A DNA stretch of 28,945 nt from Palsa-513 sp036510225 (GCA_036510225.1 DATCEH010000088.1:1-28945); one strand, 5' to 3'; shown: positions 1 to 8,683, counted from the stretch's first letter. Notes: generated by a model from the sequence alone, not told the origin. Made by a program: numbers and translations.

Positions 1-16
1 GGGGGGGGGGGGGGGG

Positions 17-272
17 CGAGTCGTGGAGAAGTAAGAAGTGGACTCTCCAAGGAAAGTAGTTGACTGACTCAGTCAGCTACTTTCGCGATCAAGGTCTCGT
101 ATTCACCTCCGCCGCCCGGGCGGAGCCCGGTTGATCAGATCCCATGCCCGCGCCCGACCCGCACGCACTCGCCCCCGGCCCCGCCCCGCCCCGCCCCGCC
201 CCGACGTGCAGTCGGCCCAGCGAAAAGTGCGAAACCCGCGTGAGTCTCGCAATTGCTTTCCGCGGAGTCTCC
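17..272 (+). repeat. Dispersed palindromic repeat, copy A
   Basis: This non-coding element lies downstream of purF. It aligns over most of its length with the reverse complement of 3771-3989, and its right end aligns with the segment at 28781-28833. Visible parts, in order: GTCGTGGAG (20-28); GGACTCTCCAA (40-50); a 33-nt palindrome at 52-84 with 16-nt arms and one mismatch; a hairpin CTCCGCC/GGCGGAG at 107-125; a CCCCG tandem run near 178-204; a hairpin CCGAC-N5-GTCGG at 201-215; the conserved block AGTGCGAAACCC (226-237); and an imperfect inverted copy of the left end at 258-272. No coding potential is apparent. It could be a MITE, a BIME-like repeat or a structured terminator; I cannot decide between these. 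Confidence 0.8.
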
Positions 273-494
273 AACGCTCGCTCCTCCGACGGCTGGTCGA
301 CGCCTCGCGTCCCCTTCGGTCGGACCGAACACGACTCCGAGACACCGTCGGCGTCGCGGCGATCCGGTCACGCGCCGGAATCCAGCGGTGAAGCCCAGAG
401 ACCATTCGCCGGCCGCGGCGACGATGTCCCCGGTCGGAGGCTCCAGGTCGTCGAGACCGCCGCGGACGGTGCCGCGCAGGGCCGTCCGGAGAAC
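273..494. other. Intergenic, 3' side of purF
   Basis: No gene is supported here. The only structure seen is a 15-bp palindrome at 315-329 (TTCGGTC-G-GACCGAA), which could be a protein site or part of a terminator. The long open frames crossing this stretch lie antisense to purF and are typical of high-GC DNA. Confidence 0.5.
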
Positions 495-1970
495 CTAGAT
501 CTTCGCGAGTGGGAGCTCGAGGGCGTACTTGCCCTGGGCCGAGTCACTCCCGGCCAACGGATATTCGCCCGTGAAGCAGGCGTCGCAGTGCTTCTCGCGG
601 GTCCCGTTCACCGCCTCGTAGACGCCGGCGAGGGAGAGATAGGCGAGCGAGTCGCAGCCGAGCACGGACGCGATCTCGTCGGTCGTGCGCCCGTGGGCGA
701 TCATCTCCTCCCGCGTCGACATGTCGATCCCGTAGTGACACGGGTGCTCGATCGGCGGGGCGCAGATCCGCATGTGAATCTCGGCCGCGCCGGCATCCCT
801 GAGCATCGCGACGATCTGCTTGGTCGTGTTGCCCCGGACGATCGAGTCGTCGACGACGACGAGGCGCTTCCCGGAGACGATCTCCGGGAGGGGGTTGAAC
901 TTCATCCGCAGACCGTGCTTGCGGAGCTCCTGCCCCGGCTGGATGAAGGTCCGGGCGACGTAGCGGTTCTTGACGAAGCCGTCGTCCTGGGGAAGTCCGC
1001 TGGCCCGAGCGAAGCCGCGGGCCGCGGGGTTGCCGGAGTCGGGCACCGGGATCACCAGGTCGGCGTCGGCAGGCGCCTCCCGAGCGAGGATCTCGCCCAT
1101 CCTCCCGCGGGCGACCTGGAGCACGTTGCCGTTCATCCGGGAGTCCGGCCGGGCGAAGTAGATGTACTCGAAGACGCAGAACGCCTGACGGGCTCCTTCG
1201 ACCACCTGGATCGACTCGAGGCCGTCTGCCCCGATCGAGATCAGCTCGCCGGGCCGGACGTCGCGGAGCAGTTGGGCGCCGATGATGTCGAAGGCGCACG
1301 ACTCGCTCGCGAAGCAGTAGCGCGGCGGATCCCCGGGCTCGAGGCCGGGGACGAGGCCCAGCGCGAGCGGCCGCAGGCCGTGGGGGTCCCGGAAGCCGAT
1401 CACCCGGTCGCGGGTCATCACGACGGTCGAGAAGGCACCCTTCAGGCGGGGCAGCACGTCGGCCACGGCATCCTCGATCCGCGCGGCCTCGTGCGTGGCG
1501 ATCGCCGCGGCGATGATCTCCGAGTCGGACGTCGATCGGAAGCTCACGCCCCGGGCGGTCAGCTCGGCGTGGAGCTCGACCGCGTTGATCAGGTTGCCGT
1601 TGTGGGCCAGCGCCACCTCCCGGCGATTGGCGTCCGATCCGGCTGAGCGCTGGACCGGCTGGGAGTTGTCCCAGTGGTTCGATCCCGTTGTCGAGTAGCG
1701 GACGTGGCCGATCGCCAGCTCGCCCGCGAGCGTGGCGAGGTCGTTCTCCTTGAAGACCTGGCTGACGAGGCCGAGCTCCCGGCGCGTGATGATCTGCCCG
1801 CCGTGGTCGGCGGCCGCGATGCCCGCGGACTCCTGACCGCGGTGTTGAAGCGCGAAGAGGGCGAAGTAGGCGAGACGGGAGACGTCGTGATCGGGCGCGT
1901 AGATCCCAAAAACACCGCACTCGTCACGCGGTCCGTCGCGGAGCTCGAGGTCGATTGGCGGTCGTTTCAT
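495..1970 (-). CDS. purF: Amidophosphoribosyltransferase
   Basis: PurF makes 5-phosphoribosylamine from PRPP and glutamine, the first committed step of purine synthesis. The 491-residue protein starts at the ATG giving MKRPPIDLEL. A longer frame runs upstream, but it only adds basic low-complexity sequence before the conserved N-terminus. Cys18 (DECGVFGIY) is the expected glutaminase nucleophile after a 17-residue propeptide. The PRPP loop is VVVDDSIVRGNTTK (371-384). Cys265, Cys411, Cys462 and Cys465 match the four 4Fe-4S ligands of the Bacillus subtilis enzyme, so an oxygen-sensitive Fe-S form is expected. No clear Shine-Dalgarno precedes the start. The gene is separated from purL by a divergently facing gene and a palindromic repeat, unlike the common purL-purF-purM order. 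Confidence 0.97.
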   Translation of the reverse strand: MKRPPIDLELRDGPRDECGVFGIYAPDHDVSRLAYFALFALQHRGQESAGIAAADHGGQIITRRELGLVSQVFKENDLATLAGELAIGHVRYSTTGSNHWDNSQPVQRSAGSDANRREVALAHNGNLINAVELHAELTARGVSFRSTSDSEIIAAAIATHEAARIEDAVADVLPRLKGAFSTVVMTRDRVIGFRDPHGLRPLALGLVPGLEPGDPPRYCFASESCAFDIIGAQLLRDVRPGELISIGADGLESIQVVEGARQAFCVFEYIYFARPDSRMNGNVLQVARGRMGEILAREAPADADLVIPVPDSGNPAARGFARASGLPQDDGFVKNRYVARTFIQPGQELRKHGLRMKFNPLPEIVSGKRLVVVDDSIVRGNTTKQIVAMLRDAGAAEIHMRICAPPIEHPCHYGIDMSTREEMIAHGRTTDEIASVLGCDSLAYLSLAGVYEAVNGTREKHCDACFTGEYPLAGSDSAQGKYALELPLAKI

Positions 1971-2097
1971 CGAGGGTCGAGCCGGTGAGCGGATCGCGTC
2001 CGGACGACTCCAACAGGGTAGCAGCGCGCCCGGCCGGCGCCCCAGGAGGCGACCGCTGGCGACTCTGCGGCGCCGCATGTGATTTGCTCCCGCGAGG

Positions 2098-3711
2098 ATG
2101 CTCCACGCCAGACCACGGATGGCCTCGATCGGCATGCTCCTCGCCGGGCTTGGATTGCTCGCCGCGATCCTGCTTCCGCGTGCGCCCGCCGCCGCCGCGC
2201 CGGCCCCCCAGGCCAGTGCCGCAGCGAGCGCATGCGCCGCGACCCACTGGGTCGGGACCTGGGCGGCCGACCCGAGCGACGGCTCGGGCCCCGACTACGT
2301 CTACCAGACGCTGCGGGTGATCGTGACGCCGCACTACCCGGGTACGCAGCTCCGCGTCCACCTCTCCAATCGGTTCGGCTCGAACCCGGTGACGTTCGGT
2401 TCGGCCACGATCGGACGCCGGGCATCCGGGGCGGGCGTGGTCGGCGGGACCGTCCGCCCAGTCACCTTCAACGGATCGACGCAGGTCACGGTCCAGCCGG
2501 GGACCGACGTCGTCAGCGACCCGGTCAGCCTGACCTTCAAGTCCTTCGAGGAGCTCTCGGTAAGCGTCTACGTGGCAGGCGACAGCGGCTCGTCGACAGA
2601 GCATGTCGCCGGCGACGAGACCGCCTACAGCACGCCGCCGAACACGGCCGACGCGGCCGCCGACGACGCGGGCACGTCGTTCACGCAGACGACGACGCGG
2701 ACCTCCTTCGTCGACGGGCTCGACGTCCTCGCCCCGGGATCGATCGGCGCGCTCGTCGGGCTCGGCGACTCGATCACCGACGGGATCGAGAGCTTCGTCG
2801 TTCCGGCGACCCAGAGTGCCGCGATCGACGCCAACTCGCGCTACACCGACGATCTCGCCAGGCGGCTCGGCAGCAAGTCGAAGCTCTCGGTCGTCAACGC
2901 CGGGCTCAGCGGGAACCAGCTGCTCGACGCGAACGTCCCGCAGGCTGGCCCGAGCGGGCTCTCGCGCCTCCAGAACGACGTCCTCGACGTCCCCGGGGTC
3001 AGCGACGTGATCGTCGAGGAGGGGATCAACGACCTCGGGCAGGGCCGGGCGCCGGCCGCGCTCGAGGCCGGCCTCACGACAGCCGTCTCGCAGCTCCACG
3101 CCGCCGGCCTGAACGTCCTCGTCGGCACGATCATGCCGGTCGGCGGCGTGACGATAGCCAGCTATGCGGCCCCGTCGGTCGAGGCCGACCGCCAGCTCGT
3201 CAACAACTGGATCCGCAGCGGCGCGAGCGGGGCGGATGGGGTCGTCGACTTCGACGGCGCCCTCCGCGACCCCGGCAGCCCGAGCCGGTTGCTGCCGCGT
3301 TACGACAGCGGCGATCACGTCCATCCGAGCAACGCCGGCTATAGCGCGATGAGCGCGGCCGTCGACCCGGCCCTGATCCGCGGCGCGACCTGCAGTGGGC
3401 GGGCAACCAGCAGCAAGGTGACGACGACGCTTCGCTTCCACGTCGCCTCACGCTCGGCTGGCGGCGTTCGCCTCAACGGCCGGCTCTACCTCGCCGCCCC
3501 GTCGGCCGAGTGCGTCGGCGGGCACGTCACCCTGAGCGAGGTCTCCGGCTCGCGGACGATCGCCCGCCGGGTCGCCCGCCTGTACCAGCACTGCGCGTTC
3601 GCCGCGACGCTCGCCGTCCCCGCGGGCCGTACGGTCGACGTCGAGGCCCGCTACGCGGGCACCGCCCTACTCGGGGCGTCGCGTGCCAGGGCGCTGCGCG
3701 TTCACGTCTAG
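2098..3711 (+). CDS. Secreted SGNH/GDSL hydrolase
   Basis: This is a 537-residue exported esterase-type protein. A hydrophobic signal segment (about residues 8-35, ending in an Ala/Pro-rich stretch) is followed by ATHWVGTWAADP, typical of actinobacterial secreted SGNH hydrolases. Catalytic blocks are visible: GDSITDG with Ser225, GLSGNQ near 269-274, GIND with Asn311, and DHVHP with Asp406 and His409. A beta-rich domain of about 100 residues follows the catalytic part. The substrate cannot be read from the sequence; carbohydrate acetyl esters or lipids are both possible. The first ATG has a purine-rich stretch immediately before it, so the start could instead be at 2119 or 2134. It is divergent from purF and bracketed with it by repeat copies A and B. 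Confidence 0.9.
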   Translation: MLHARPRMASIGMLLAGLGLLAAILLPRAPAAAAPAPQASAAASACAATHWVGTWAADPSDGSGPDYVYQTLRVIVTPHYPGTQLRVHLSNRFGSNPVTFGSATIGRRASGAGVVGGTVRPVTFNGSTQVTVQPGTDVVSDPVSLTFKSFEELSVSVYVAGDSGSSTEHVAGDETAYSTPPNTADAAADDAGTSFTQTTTRTSFVDGLDVLAPGSIGALVGLGDSITDGIESFVVPATQSAAIDANSRYTDDLARRLGSKSKLSVVNAGLSGNQLLDANVPQAGPSGLSRLQNDVLDVPGVSDVIVEEGINDLGQGRAPAALEAGLTTAVSQLHAAGLNVLVGTIMPVGGVTIASYAAPSVEADRQLVNNWIRSGASGADGVVDFDGALRDPGSPSRLLPRYDSGDHVHPSNAGYSAMSAAVDPALIRGATCSGRATSSKVTTTLRFHVASRSAGGVRLNGRLYLAAPSAECVGGHVTLSEVSGSRTIARRVARLYQHCAFAATLAVPAGRTVDVEARYAGTALLGASRARALRVHV

Positions 3712-3770
3712 CGCCGCCGCCGGGGTCTGCCGATCACCGAGCGTCAGGACCGGCGCGCGACCTTCCCTTC
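3712..3770. other. Short gap before repeat B
   Basis: This GC-rich spacer lies between the SGNH hydrolase stop and repeat copy B. No gene or clear terminator is seen. Confidence 0.4.
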
Positions 3771-3989
3771 CGAAGTAGTTGACTCAACTCGGGTTTCGCA
3801 CTCTTCGCTCGGCCGACTGCACGTCGGGGCGGGTGCGGGTCGGGCGCTGGTCGGGCGCGCGCGGGTGTGGGATGTGATCGACCGGGCTCCTCCCGGGCGG
3901 TGGAGGTGGATGGGAGACCTTCGTCGCGAAAGTAGCTGACTGAGTCAGTCAACTACTTTCGTTGGAGAGTCCACACCTCCACGACCCGG
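3771..3989 (-). repeat. Dispersed palindromic repeat, copy B (inverted)
   Basis: This is the inverted counterpart of the element at 17-272, lying in the convergent gap between the SGNH hydrolase and purL. The 33-nt palindrome (3928-3960) is exactly the reverse complement of that in copy A. The block GGGTTTCGCAC followed by the CCGAC-N5-GTCGG hairpin (3791-3827) is also conserved. Its left end carries a second dyad, AGTTGA-C-TCAACT (3777-3789), preceded by GAAGT, so both ends bear a GAAGTAGTTGAC-type palindrome. The central part is shorter than in copy A, which has extra CCCCG units. Confidence 0.8.
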
Positions 3990-4115
3990 TCCCCCCCGGA
4001 GCGCTCGCCCGCCTCTGAGCGCCCGAGCCCGGCCCGAATGATCCTCGACGGCACGCCCGCCAAGCCCAGGCCCTCGAGCGTCCTCTCCACCTCGGTGCTC
4101 CAAGACCCGGCAGCG
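3990..4115. other. Intergenic, 3' side of purL
   Basis: This spacer lies between repeat B and the purL stop. It begins with a run of seven C within the tract GTCCCCCCCGG, which corresponds to the poly-G tract at the outer edge of copy A. No gene is seen. Confidence 0.4.
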
Positions 4116-6623
4116 TCAGTCGAACAGCCTGCCCAGCGAGCCGTGAGCCTCGCGAAGCTGGTCGAGCTCCAGCTCGATCCGCGTCTCGGCGACGGCGATG
4201 CTCAGCGTCTGGCCGCCGACGACGCCGAGCACGAACACCGGCGTGTGGTGGGCGAGCCCGCGGAGGGCGGCCTCCGATCCCGAGACGATGAACCCTCCAG
4301 GGCCCTCACCGAAGAGGGCGCGGAGCGGCTTGACCGTGTCGGGGAGGACGACGGCGGCGCCGAGGGCCCCGGCCAGGCAGCACTCGGCGAGGGCGATCGC
4401 GATGCCACCCTCGGCGATGTCGTGGGCGCTTGCCAGCCAACCCCGACGGACGGCCCGGCGGATCGCGACCTGGGCGCGCGAGACAGCTGTGATGTCCGGA
4501 CCCGGCAGGTGGGTCGGGAGCTCGGCGCCGCCGAGGCGGGCGAGCTCGGAGCCGGGCAGGGCGCCGACGAACCCACCGACCAGGGCGATCCGGTCCGTCT
4601 CGCTCTGGAAGCCCGACCGACCGGTCCGGCGGGCGTCGGGCAGCTCGCCGACCATGCCGATCACCGGGGTCGGGTAGATCGGGCGTCCGCCGGACTCGTT
4701 GTAGAGCGAGACGTTCCCACCGACGACCGGGATCCCGAGCGCCCGGCAGGCGTCGGCCAGGCCGCGGATCGACTCGGTCAGCTGCCAGGCGACGTGGGGT
4801 CGCTCGGGGTTGCCGAAGTTCAGGCAGTTGGTCAGGCCGAGCGGCTCGGCCCCGACGCAGGCGAGATTCGAAGCGCATTCGAGGACGGCCTCGATCGTCC
4901 CGTTGTACGGGTCGCAGGCGACCCGCCGGCCGTTGCAGTCGATCGAAGCGGCGATCGCCGGGCGGGCCTGGCCTCGGGACGGGAGCATCAGCACGGCGGC
5001 GTCGGCGTCGGCCGGGCGGCGGACGGTGCGGGACCCGACGATCGAGTCGTACTGCTCGAAGACAGGCCGGCGATCGGCGATGTTGGGTGAGGCGAGCAGG
5101 GCCAGCAGGGCGTCGCCTGGATCCTCGGAGGTCAGCGTCCGGGCCGGGGCCGGATAGATCTGGCGCTCGGGCGGGGCGGGGGTGAGGTCATAGAGTGGGC
5201 AGTCGTCGACGAGGGCGCGGACCGGCATCTCACCGATCAGCTCGTCGCCGCGGAGGATGCGGACGTACTCGCGGTCGGTCACCGTCCCGATCGGCGTCGC
5301 CCCGACCTCCCAGCGCGCGCAGACCTCGAGCACGGCGTCGACCCGGGCCGGCTCGACCACACAGAGCATCCGCTCCTGGGACTCGGAGACCATGATCTCG
5401 AACGGCTTCATGTCGGCCTCGCGGAGGGGGATCCTGGAGATGTCGATGTCGATGCCGAGCTCCCCCTTGCTGGCCATCTCCGGTGCCGCCGAGGTCAGCC
5501 CGGCGGCGCCGAGGTCCTGGAGCGCGACGAGCAGGTCTGAGTCGACGAGCTCGAGCGAGCACTCCATCAGCTTCTTCTCGGCGAACGGATCCCCGATCTG
5601 GACGGTCGGCCGCTTGCTCGCGTCGGTCTCGCCGAGCTCGGCGCTAGCCAGCACGGACGCCCCGCCGATCCCGTCGCGCCCGGTTGCGGCGCCGAAGAGG
5701 ATCAGCACGTTCCCGGGCCCGGCGGCCGCAGCCCGGATCATCCGATCGCCGCGGGCCAGGCCGATCGCCATCGCGTTGACCAGGCAGTTCTGCTCGTACG
5801 GACCCTCGAAGTAGATCTCCCCGCCGATCGTCGGCACGCCGATCGAGTTGCCGTAGTGCCCGATCCCGGCGACTGCCCGGTCGAGCAGGTAGCGCGTCCG
5901 CTGGCCGTCCGGCCGGCCGGTCGCGCGGGTGCTCGGGTCGCCGAAGCGCAGCGAGTCGAGGATCCCGATCGGCCGGGCCCCGATCGCGAAGATGTCGCGG
6001 AGGATCCCGCCGACGCCGGTCGTCGCCCCCTGAAAAGGCTCGACCGCGCTCGGATGGTTGTGCGACTCGACCTTGAAGGCGACGACCAGGCCGCCGCCGA
6101 CATCGACCGCGCCGGCGTTCTCCCCCGGCCCCATCGCGACCTTCGGGCCGCCGGTCGGAAGGGTGTGGAGGAGCTTCTTGGAATGCTTGTACGCGCAGTG
6201 CTCTGACCAGAGCAGCGAGAACATCGCGAGCTCGACCTCGTTCGGCTCGCGCCCGAGCTTGTCGACGACCAGCCCGTACTCCGGGCCGGTCAGGCCGAGC
6301 TCGAGCGCCCGCTCACGACCCGGAGGGTGTGTTTCCGGGGCGCTTTCCGCCGGCTTGGGCCGGTCGCCGCGATCAGCGATCGGGTGGGGTTCGGCCGCGG
6401 AGGGCGCCGGGGTGGGCAGGGCCGGCGGTGGTGTGGGCGGTGAGCCCTGGACAGGCGGCGCTGGCGTGGGCTGCGGGACCGGGACAGGCGGCGCTGGCGT
6501 GGGCGGCGGGCCCGGGTCGGGCGCTGCCGCCGGTCCGGCCTGTGGTCGACTCGTCGGCTGCGGCGAGGTTGCCGACGTCGAGCCGAAGATCTGCCGGAGC
6601 AGCCTTACCAGGAGCCCGATCAC
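4116..6623 (-). CDS. purL: FGAM synthase subunit PurL with proline-rich N-terminal extension
   Basis: PurL converts FGAR to FGAM using ammonia delivered by PurQ, in a PurSQL complex. The core, from about residue 104, is the small bacterial form: LWSEHCAYKHS with His142, GPGENAG, VESHNHPSAVEPFQGA, and GGNVSLYNESGG. The 835-residue length exceeds the usual small PurL (about 740) by an N-terminal extension. That extension opens with a hydrophobic-basic stretch (MIGLLVRLLRQIFG) and continues as a Pro/Ala-rich linker to about residue 100. The start is a GTG overlapping the purQ stop (GTGA), and no ATG, GTG or TTG occurs in frame between it and the core, so the extension is very probably translated. 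The linker DNA contains a 33-bp duplication. Confidence 0.96.
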   Translation of the reverse strand: MIGLLVRLLRQIFGSTSATSPQPTSRPQAGPAAAPDPGPPPTPAPPVPVPQPTPAPPVQGSPPTPPPALPTPAPSAAEPHPIADRGDRPKPAESAPETHPPGRERALELGLTGPEYGLVVDKLGREPNEVELAMFSLLWSEHCAYKHSKKLLHTLPTGGPKVAMGPGENAGAVDVGGGLVVAFKVESHNHPSAVEPFQGATTGVGGILRDIFAIGARPIGILDSLRFGDPSTRATGRPDGQRTRYLLDRAVAGIGHYGNSIGVPTIGGEIYFEGPYEQNCLVNAMAIGLARGDRMIRAAAAGPGNVLILFGAATGRDGIGGASVLASAELGETDASKRPTVQIGDPFAEKKLMECSLELVDSDLLVALQDLGAAGLTSAAPEMASKGELGIDIDISRIPLREADMKPFEIMVSESQERMLCVVEPARVDAVLEVCARWEVGATPIGTVTDREYVRILRGDELIGEMPVRALVDDCPLYDLTPAPPERQIYPAPARTLTSEDPGDALLALLASPNIADRRPVFEQYDSIVGSRTVRRPADADAAVLMLPSRGQARPAIAASIDCNGRRVACDPYNGTIEAVLECASNLACVGAEPLGLTNCLNFGNPERPHVAWQLTESIRGLADACRALGIPVVGGNVSLYNESGGRPIYPTPVIGMVGELPDARRTGRSGFQSETDRIALVGGFVGALPGSELARLGGAELPTHLPGPDITAVSRAQVAIRRAVRRGWLASAHDIAEGGIAIALAECCLAGALGAAVVLPDTVKPLRALFGEGPGGFIVSGSEAALRGLAHHTPVFVLGVVGGQTLSIAVAETRIELELDQLREAHGSLGRLFD
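6449..6504. repeat. Direct repeat within purL linker
   Basis: Two identical 23-bp copies lie at 6449-6471 and 6482-6504, a 33-bp period. This adds 11 residues of Pro/Ala-rich linker in frame to PurL, consistent with slippage expansion of the linker. Confidence 0.8.
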
Positions 6624-7294
6624 GCCGCGGCCGGCGCGAGCGTGTCGCGCATCGAGGCGAACAGATGGAGGCCGTCGGTCGAGCCGGTCAGGGGGTCGAC
6701 GGCGTGCTCGGGGTGCGGCATCAGACCGAAGACGTTGCCGGCCTCGTTGGTGACGCCGGCGATGTCTGCGACTGACCCGTTCGGGTTGGCGCCGGGCGTG
6801 TAGCGCAGCACGACCTGGCCGGCGGCCTCCAGCCGGTCGAGCAGGGCCGGCGGGGCGTAGTAGCGGCCGGTCGTGTGCTTGACCGGGATCGAGAGCGACC
6901 GGCCGGCGGGGCAGGCGGTGGTGAACGAGGTGTCGGGCGCGACGATGTCGAGCGAGACCTGGCGGCAGAGGAACCGACGTCCGGTGTTGGGGAGCAGTGC
7001 GCCCGGGAGTAGGCCGGCTTCGCAGAGGACCTGGAAGCCGTTGCAGATCCCCATCACAAGGCCGCCGTTCTCGGCAAAGGCGATCACCTCGTCCATGATC
7101 GGGGCGAAGCGGGCGATCGCGCCGGGGCGGAGGTAGTCGCCGTAGGAGAATCCGCCGGGAACGACGACCGCGTCGACGCCGCCGAGGTCTCGGTCGGCGT
7201 GCCAGAGGCGGACGGCCTCGCCGACCCGGGCGCAGGCCAGCCTGGCGTCGACGTCGTCGCAGCTGCCGGGAAACGTGACGACACCGAACCTCAT
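6620..7294 (-). CDS. purQ: FGAM synthase glutaminase subunit PurQ
   Basis: PurQ is the class I glutamine amidotransferase subunit that supplies ammonia to PurL. The 224-residue protein is full length. It shows VVVPGGFSYGDYLR near 43-56, the nucleophile Cys84 in GICNGFQVL, and the His194/Glu196 pair in PHPEHA. It starts at ATG with MRFGVVTFPGS, and its stop overlaps the purL start. It lies 40 nt downstream of purS, consistent with one purC-S-Q-L transcript. The spacing suggests its own, weak ribosome binding. Confidence 0.97.
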   Translation of the reverse strand: MRFGVVTFPGSCDDVDARLACARVGEAVRLWHADRDLGGVDAVVVPGGFSYGDYLRPGAIARFAPIMDEVIAFAENGGLVMGICNGFQVLCEAGLLPGALLPNTGRRFLCRQVSLDIVAPDTSFTTACPAGRSLSIPVKHTTGRYYAPPALLDRLEAAGQVVLRYTPGANPNGSVADIAGVTNEAGNVFGLMPHPEHAVDPLTGSTDGLHLFASMRDTLAPAAA

Positions 7295-7334
7295 CGGGGC
7301 CTGGCCGCCCCGCTGTGGAGACCCGCGGTTCGCC

Positions 7335-7592
7335 TCACGCAGACTCAGGCTCGCCGGTCGCCCGGTCGAGGCCGTCGAGGAGCACCTCGTAGTCCTCGAT
7401 CAGTGGATTGGCGAGCAGACGCTCGCACATCTCGGCGAGACGAGACGGATCGTCGACGTCGAGCTCGATCAGCCGGCCGACGTGGACGTTGCGGACGCCC
7501 TCGAAACCGAGCGCCGGAAGGGCTCGCTCGACGGCCTGGCCCTGAGGATCGAGGATCCCGTCCTTGGGGCGCACGAGGACGCGTGCCTTCAC
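7335..7592 (-). CDS. purS: FGAM synthase subunit PurS
   Basis: PurS is the small dimeric protein that bridges PurL and PurQ in the FGAM synthase complex. The conserved region (KARVLVRPKDGILDPQGQAV, then ALGFEGVRNVHVGRLIELDV) begins right after a GTG at 7592-7590, giving 85 residues, the usual family length. No Shine-Dalgarno is seen before this GTG. It overlaps, as GTGA, the stop of a 15-codon frame that itself begins at the purC stop, so reinitiation may set PurS output. The upstream in-frame sequence contains no plausible PurS residues. Confidence 0.92.
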   Translation of the reverse strand: MKARVLVRPKDGILDPQGQAVERALPALGFEGVRNVHVGRLIELDVDDPSRLAEMCERLLANPLIEDYEVLLDGLDRATGEPESA

Positions 7593-7636
7593 GAGGCGCG
7601 CAGGTCCGTCGCGTGGGTGGCGGCTGCCCGGCTCAT
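7589..7636 (-). other. 15-codon mini-ORF linking purC to purS
   Basis: An ATG overlaps the purC stop (ATGA) and opens a frame MSRAAATHATDLRAS that ends in a TGA overlapping the purS GTG (GTGA). Both junctions have the geometry of translational coupling. It may serve only to carry ribosomes to purS rather than to make a useful peptide, or it may be chance. Confidence 0.35.
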
Positions 7637-8583
7637 GACTGCCCGGGATCACCCGGGCCGCCGTTCGGCGCCCCCGGACCGCCGTCGAGCGCCACGTCTT
7701 CCGCGGGCGCGCCTGTCCGCTCGAGCCAGGCGGCGAACGGGCGGCCGACGATCCGCTCGTACGCCTCGATGTACAGGGCCCTCGTCCGCGCGACGACGTC
7801 ATCCGGGATCGCCGGTGCCGGCGCGGTCCGGTCCCAGCCGGTCGAGGACGCCCAGTCGCGGACGAACTGCTTGTCGAAGCTCGGCTGGGACCGGCCGGCC
7901 TCGTACCCATCGGCCGGCCAGAAGCGCGACGAGTCGGGCGTGAGGGCTTCGTCGCCGAGCGTGAGGATGCCCGACGCGTCAAAGCCGAACTCGAATTTCG
8001 TGTCCGCGAGGATGATCCCCCGTTCGAGGGCGTGGGCGGCGGCCAGGTCGTAGAGCGCGAGCGAGACGTCCCGCAGCCGCTCGGCCGTCCCGCGGTCCCC
8101 GACGGCGGCAACCGCCGACTCGAACGAGATGTTCTCGTCGTGGTCGCCGAGCTCGGCCTTCGACGCCGGCGTGAAGATCGGCTCGGGGAGGCGCTCGGAC
8201 TCGCGCAGGCCGGCCGGCAGCTCGATCCCGCAGACGGCTCCGGTCGCCTGATAGTCCTTCCAGCCGGATCCGGTCAGGTAGCCGCGGACGACGCACTCGA
8301 CCGGGAGCATCTCGAGGCTCCTGACGACCAGGGCCCGCCCGCGGAGGGCCGTCGGCACGGGAACCGCGGCGGCGAGCATGTGGTTGGCGACGATCTGCTC
8401 GGTCAGCTCGAACCAGGCGACCGAGATGCCGGTCAGGACCCTGCCCTTGTCGGGGATCGGCGTCGGATGGACGACGTCGTACGTGGAGATCCGGTCGGAG
8501 GCGACCATCAGGATCGAGTCGCCCATCGCGTACATGTCGCGGACCTTGCCGGAGCGCAGGAGGGGCAGATCGATCGTCGTCAC
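7633..8583 (-). CDS. purC: SAICAR synthetase
   Basis: PurC joins CAIR and aspartate with ATP to give SAICAR. The 316-residue protein starts at GTG (reading MTTIDLPLLRSGKVRDMY). Family signatures are RSGKVRDMY, SDRISTYDVV, ECVVRGYLTGSGWKDY, and the ATP/Mg region IILADTKFEFGF. The C-terminal 25 or so residues are a Gly/Pro-rich tail beyond the usual end. The start lies close to a TACAGT hexamer on the minus strand (8591-8596), which would give a nearly leaderless mRNA. It is the first gene of a purC-S-Q-L run and is divergent from the small gene at 8684. Confidence 0.96.
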   Translation of the reverse strand: MTTIDLPLLRSGKVRDMYAMGDSILMVASDRISTYDVVHPTPIPDKGRVLTGISVAWFELTEQIVANHMLAAAVPVPTALRGRALVVRSLEMLPVECVVRGYLTGSGWKDYQATGAVCGIELPAGLRESERLPEPIFTPASKAELGDHDENISFESAVAAVGDRGTAERLRDVSLALYDLAAAHALERGIILADTKFEFGFDASGILTLGDEALTPDSSRFWPADGYEAGRSQPSFDKQFVRDWASSTGWDRTAPAPAIPDDVVARTRALYIEAYERIVGRPFAAWLERTGAPAEDVALDGGPGAPNGGPGDPGQS

Positions 8584-8683
8584 AGCCCTGACTGTAGCGG
8601 TCGACCCGGCCGTATCGGGGTCCCCCGGCCGGCGCAGGCCGGCGTCCGCGTCCGGGAGACGGGACCGAACCGAGTAGCCTCGT

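Noticed and set aside
52..84. The palindrome centre resembles TGACTCA, a eukaryotic AP-1 site
   Set aside because: The genome is bacterial, so the likeness is chance.
144..1646. Plus-strand open frame of 500 codons
   Set aside because: Mostly antisense to purF and starts inside repeat copy A; it shows no protein family features.
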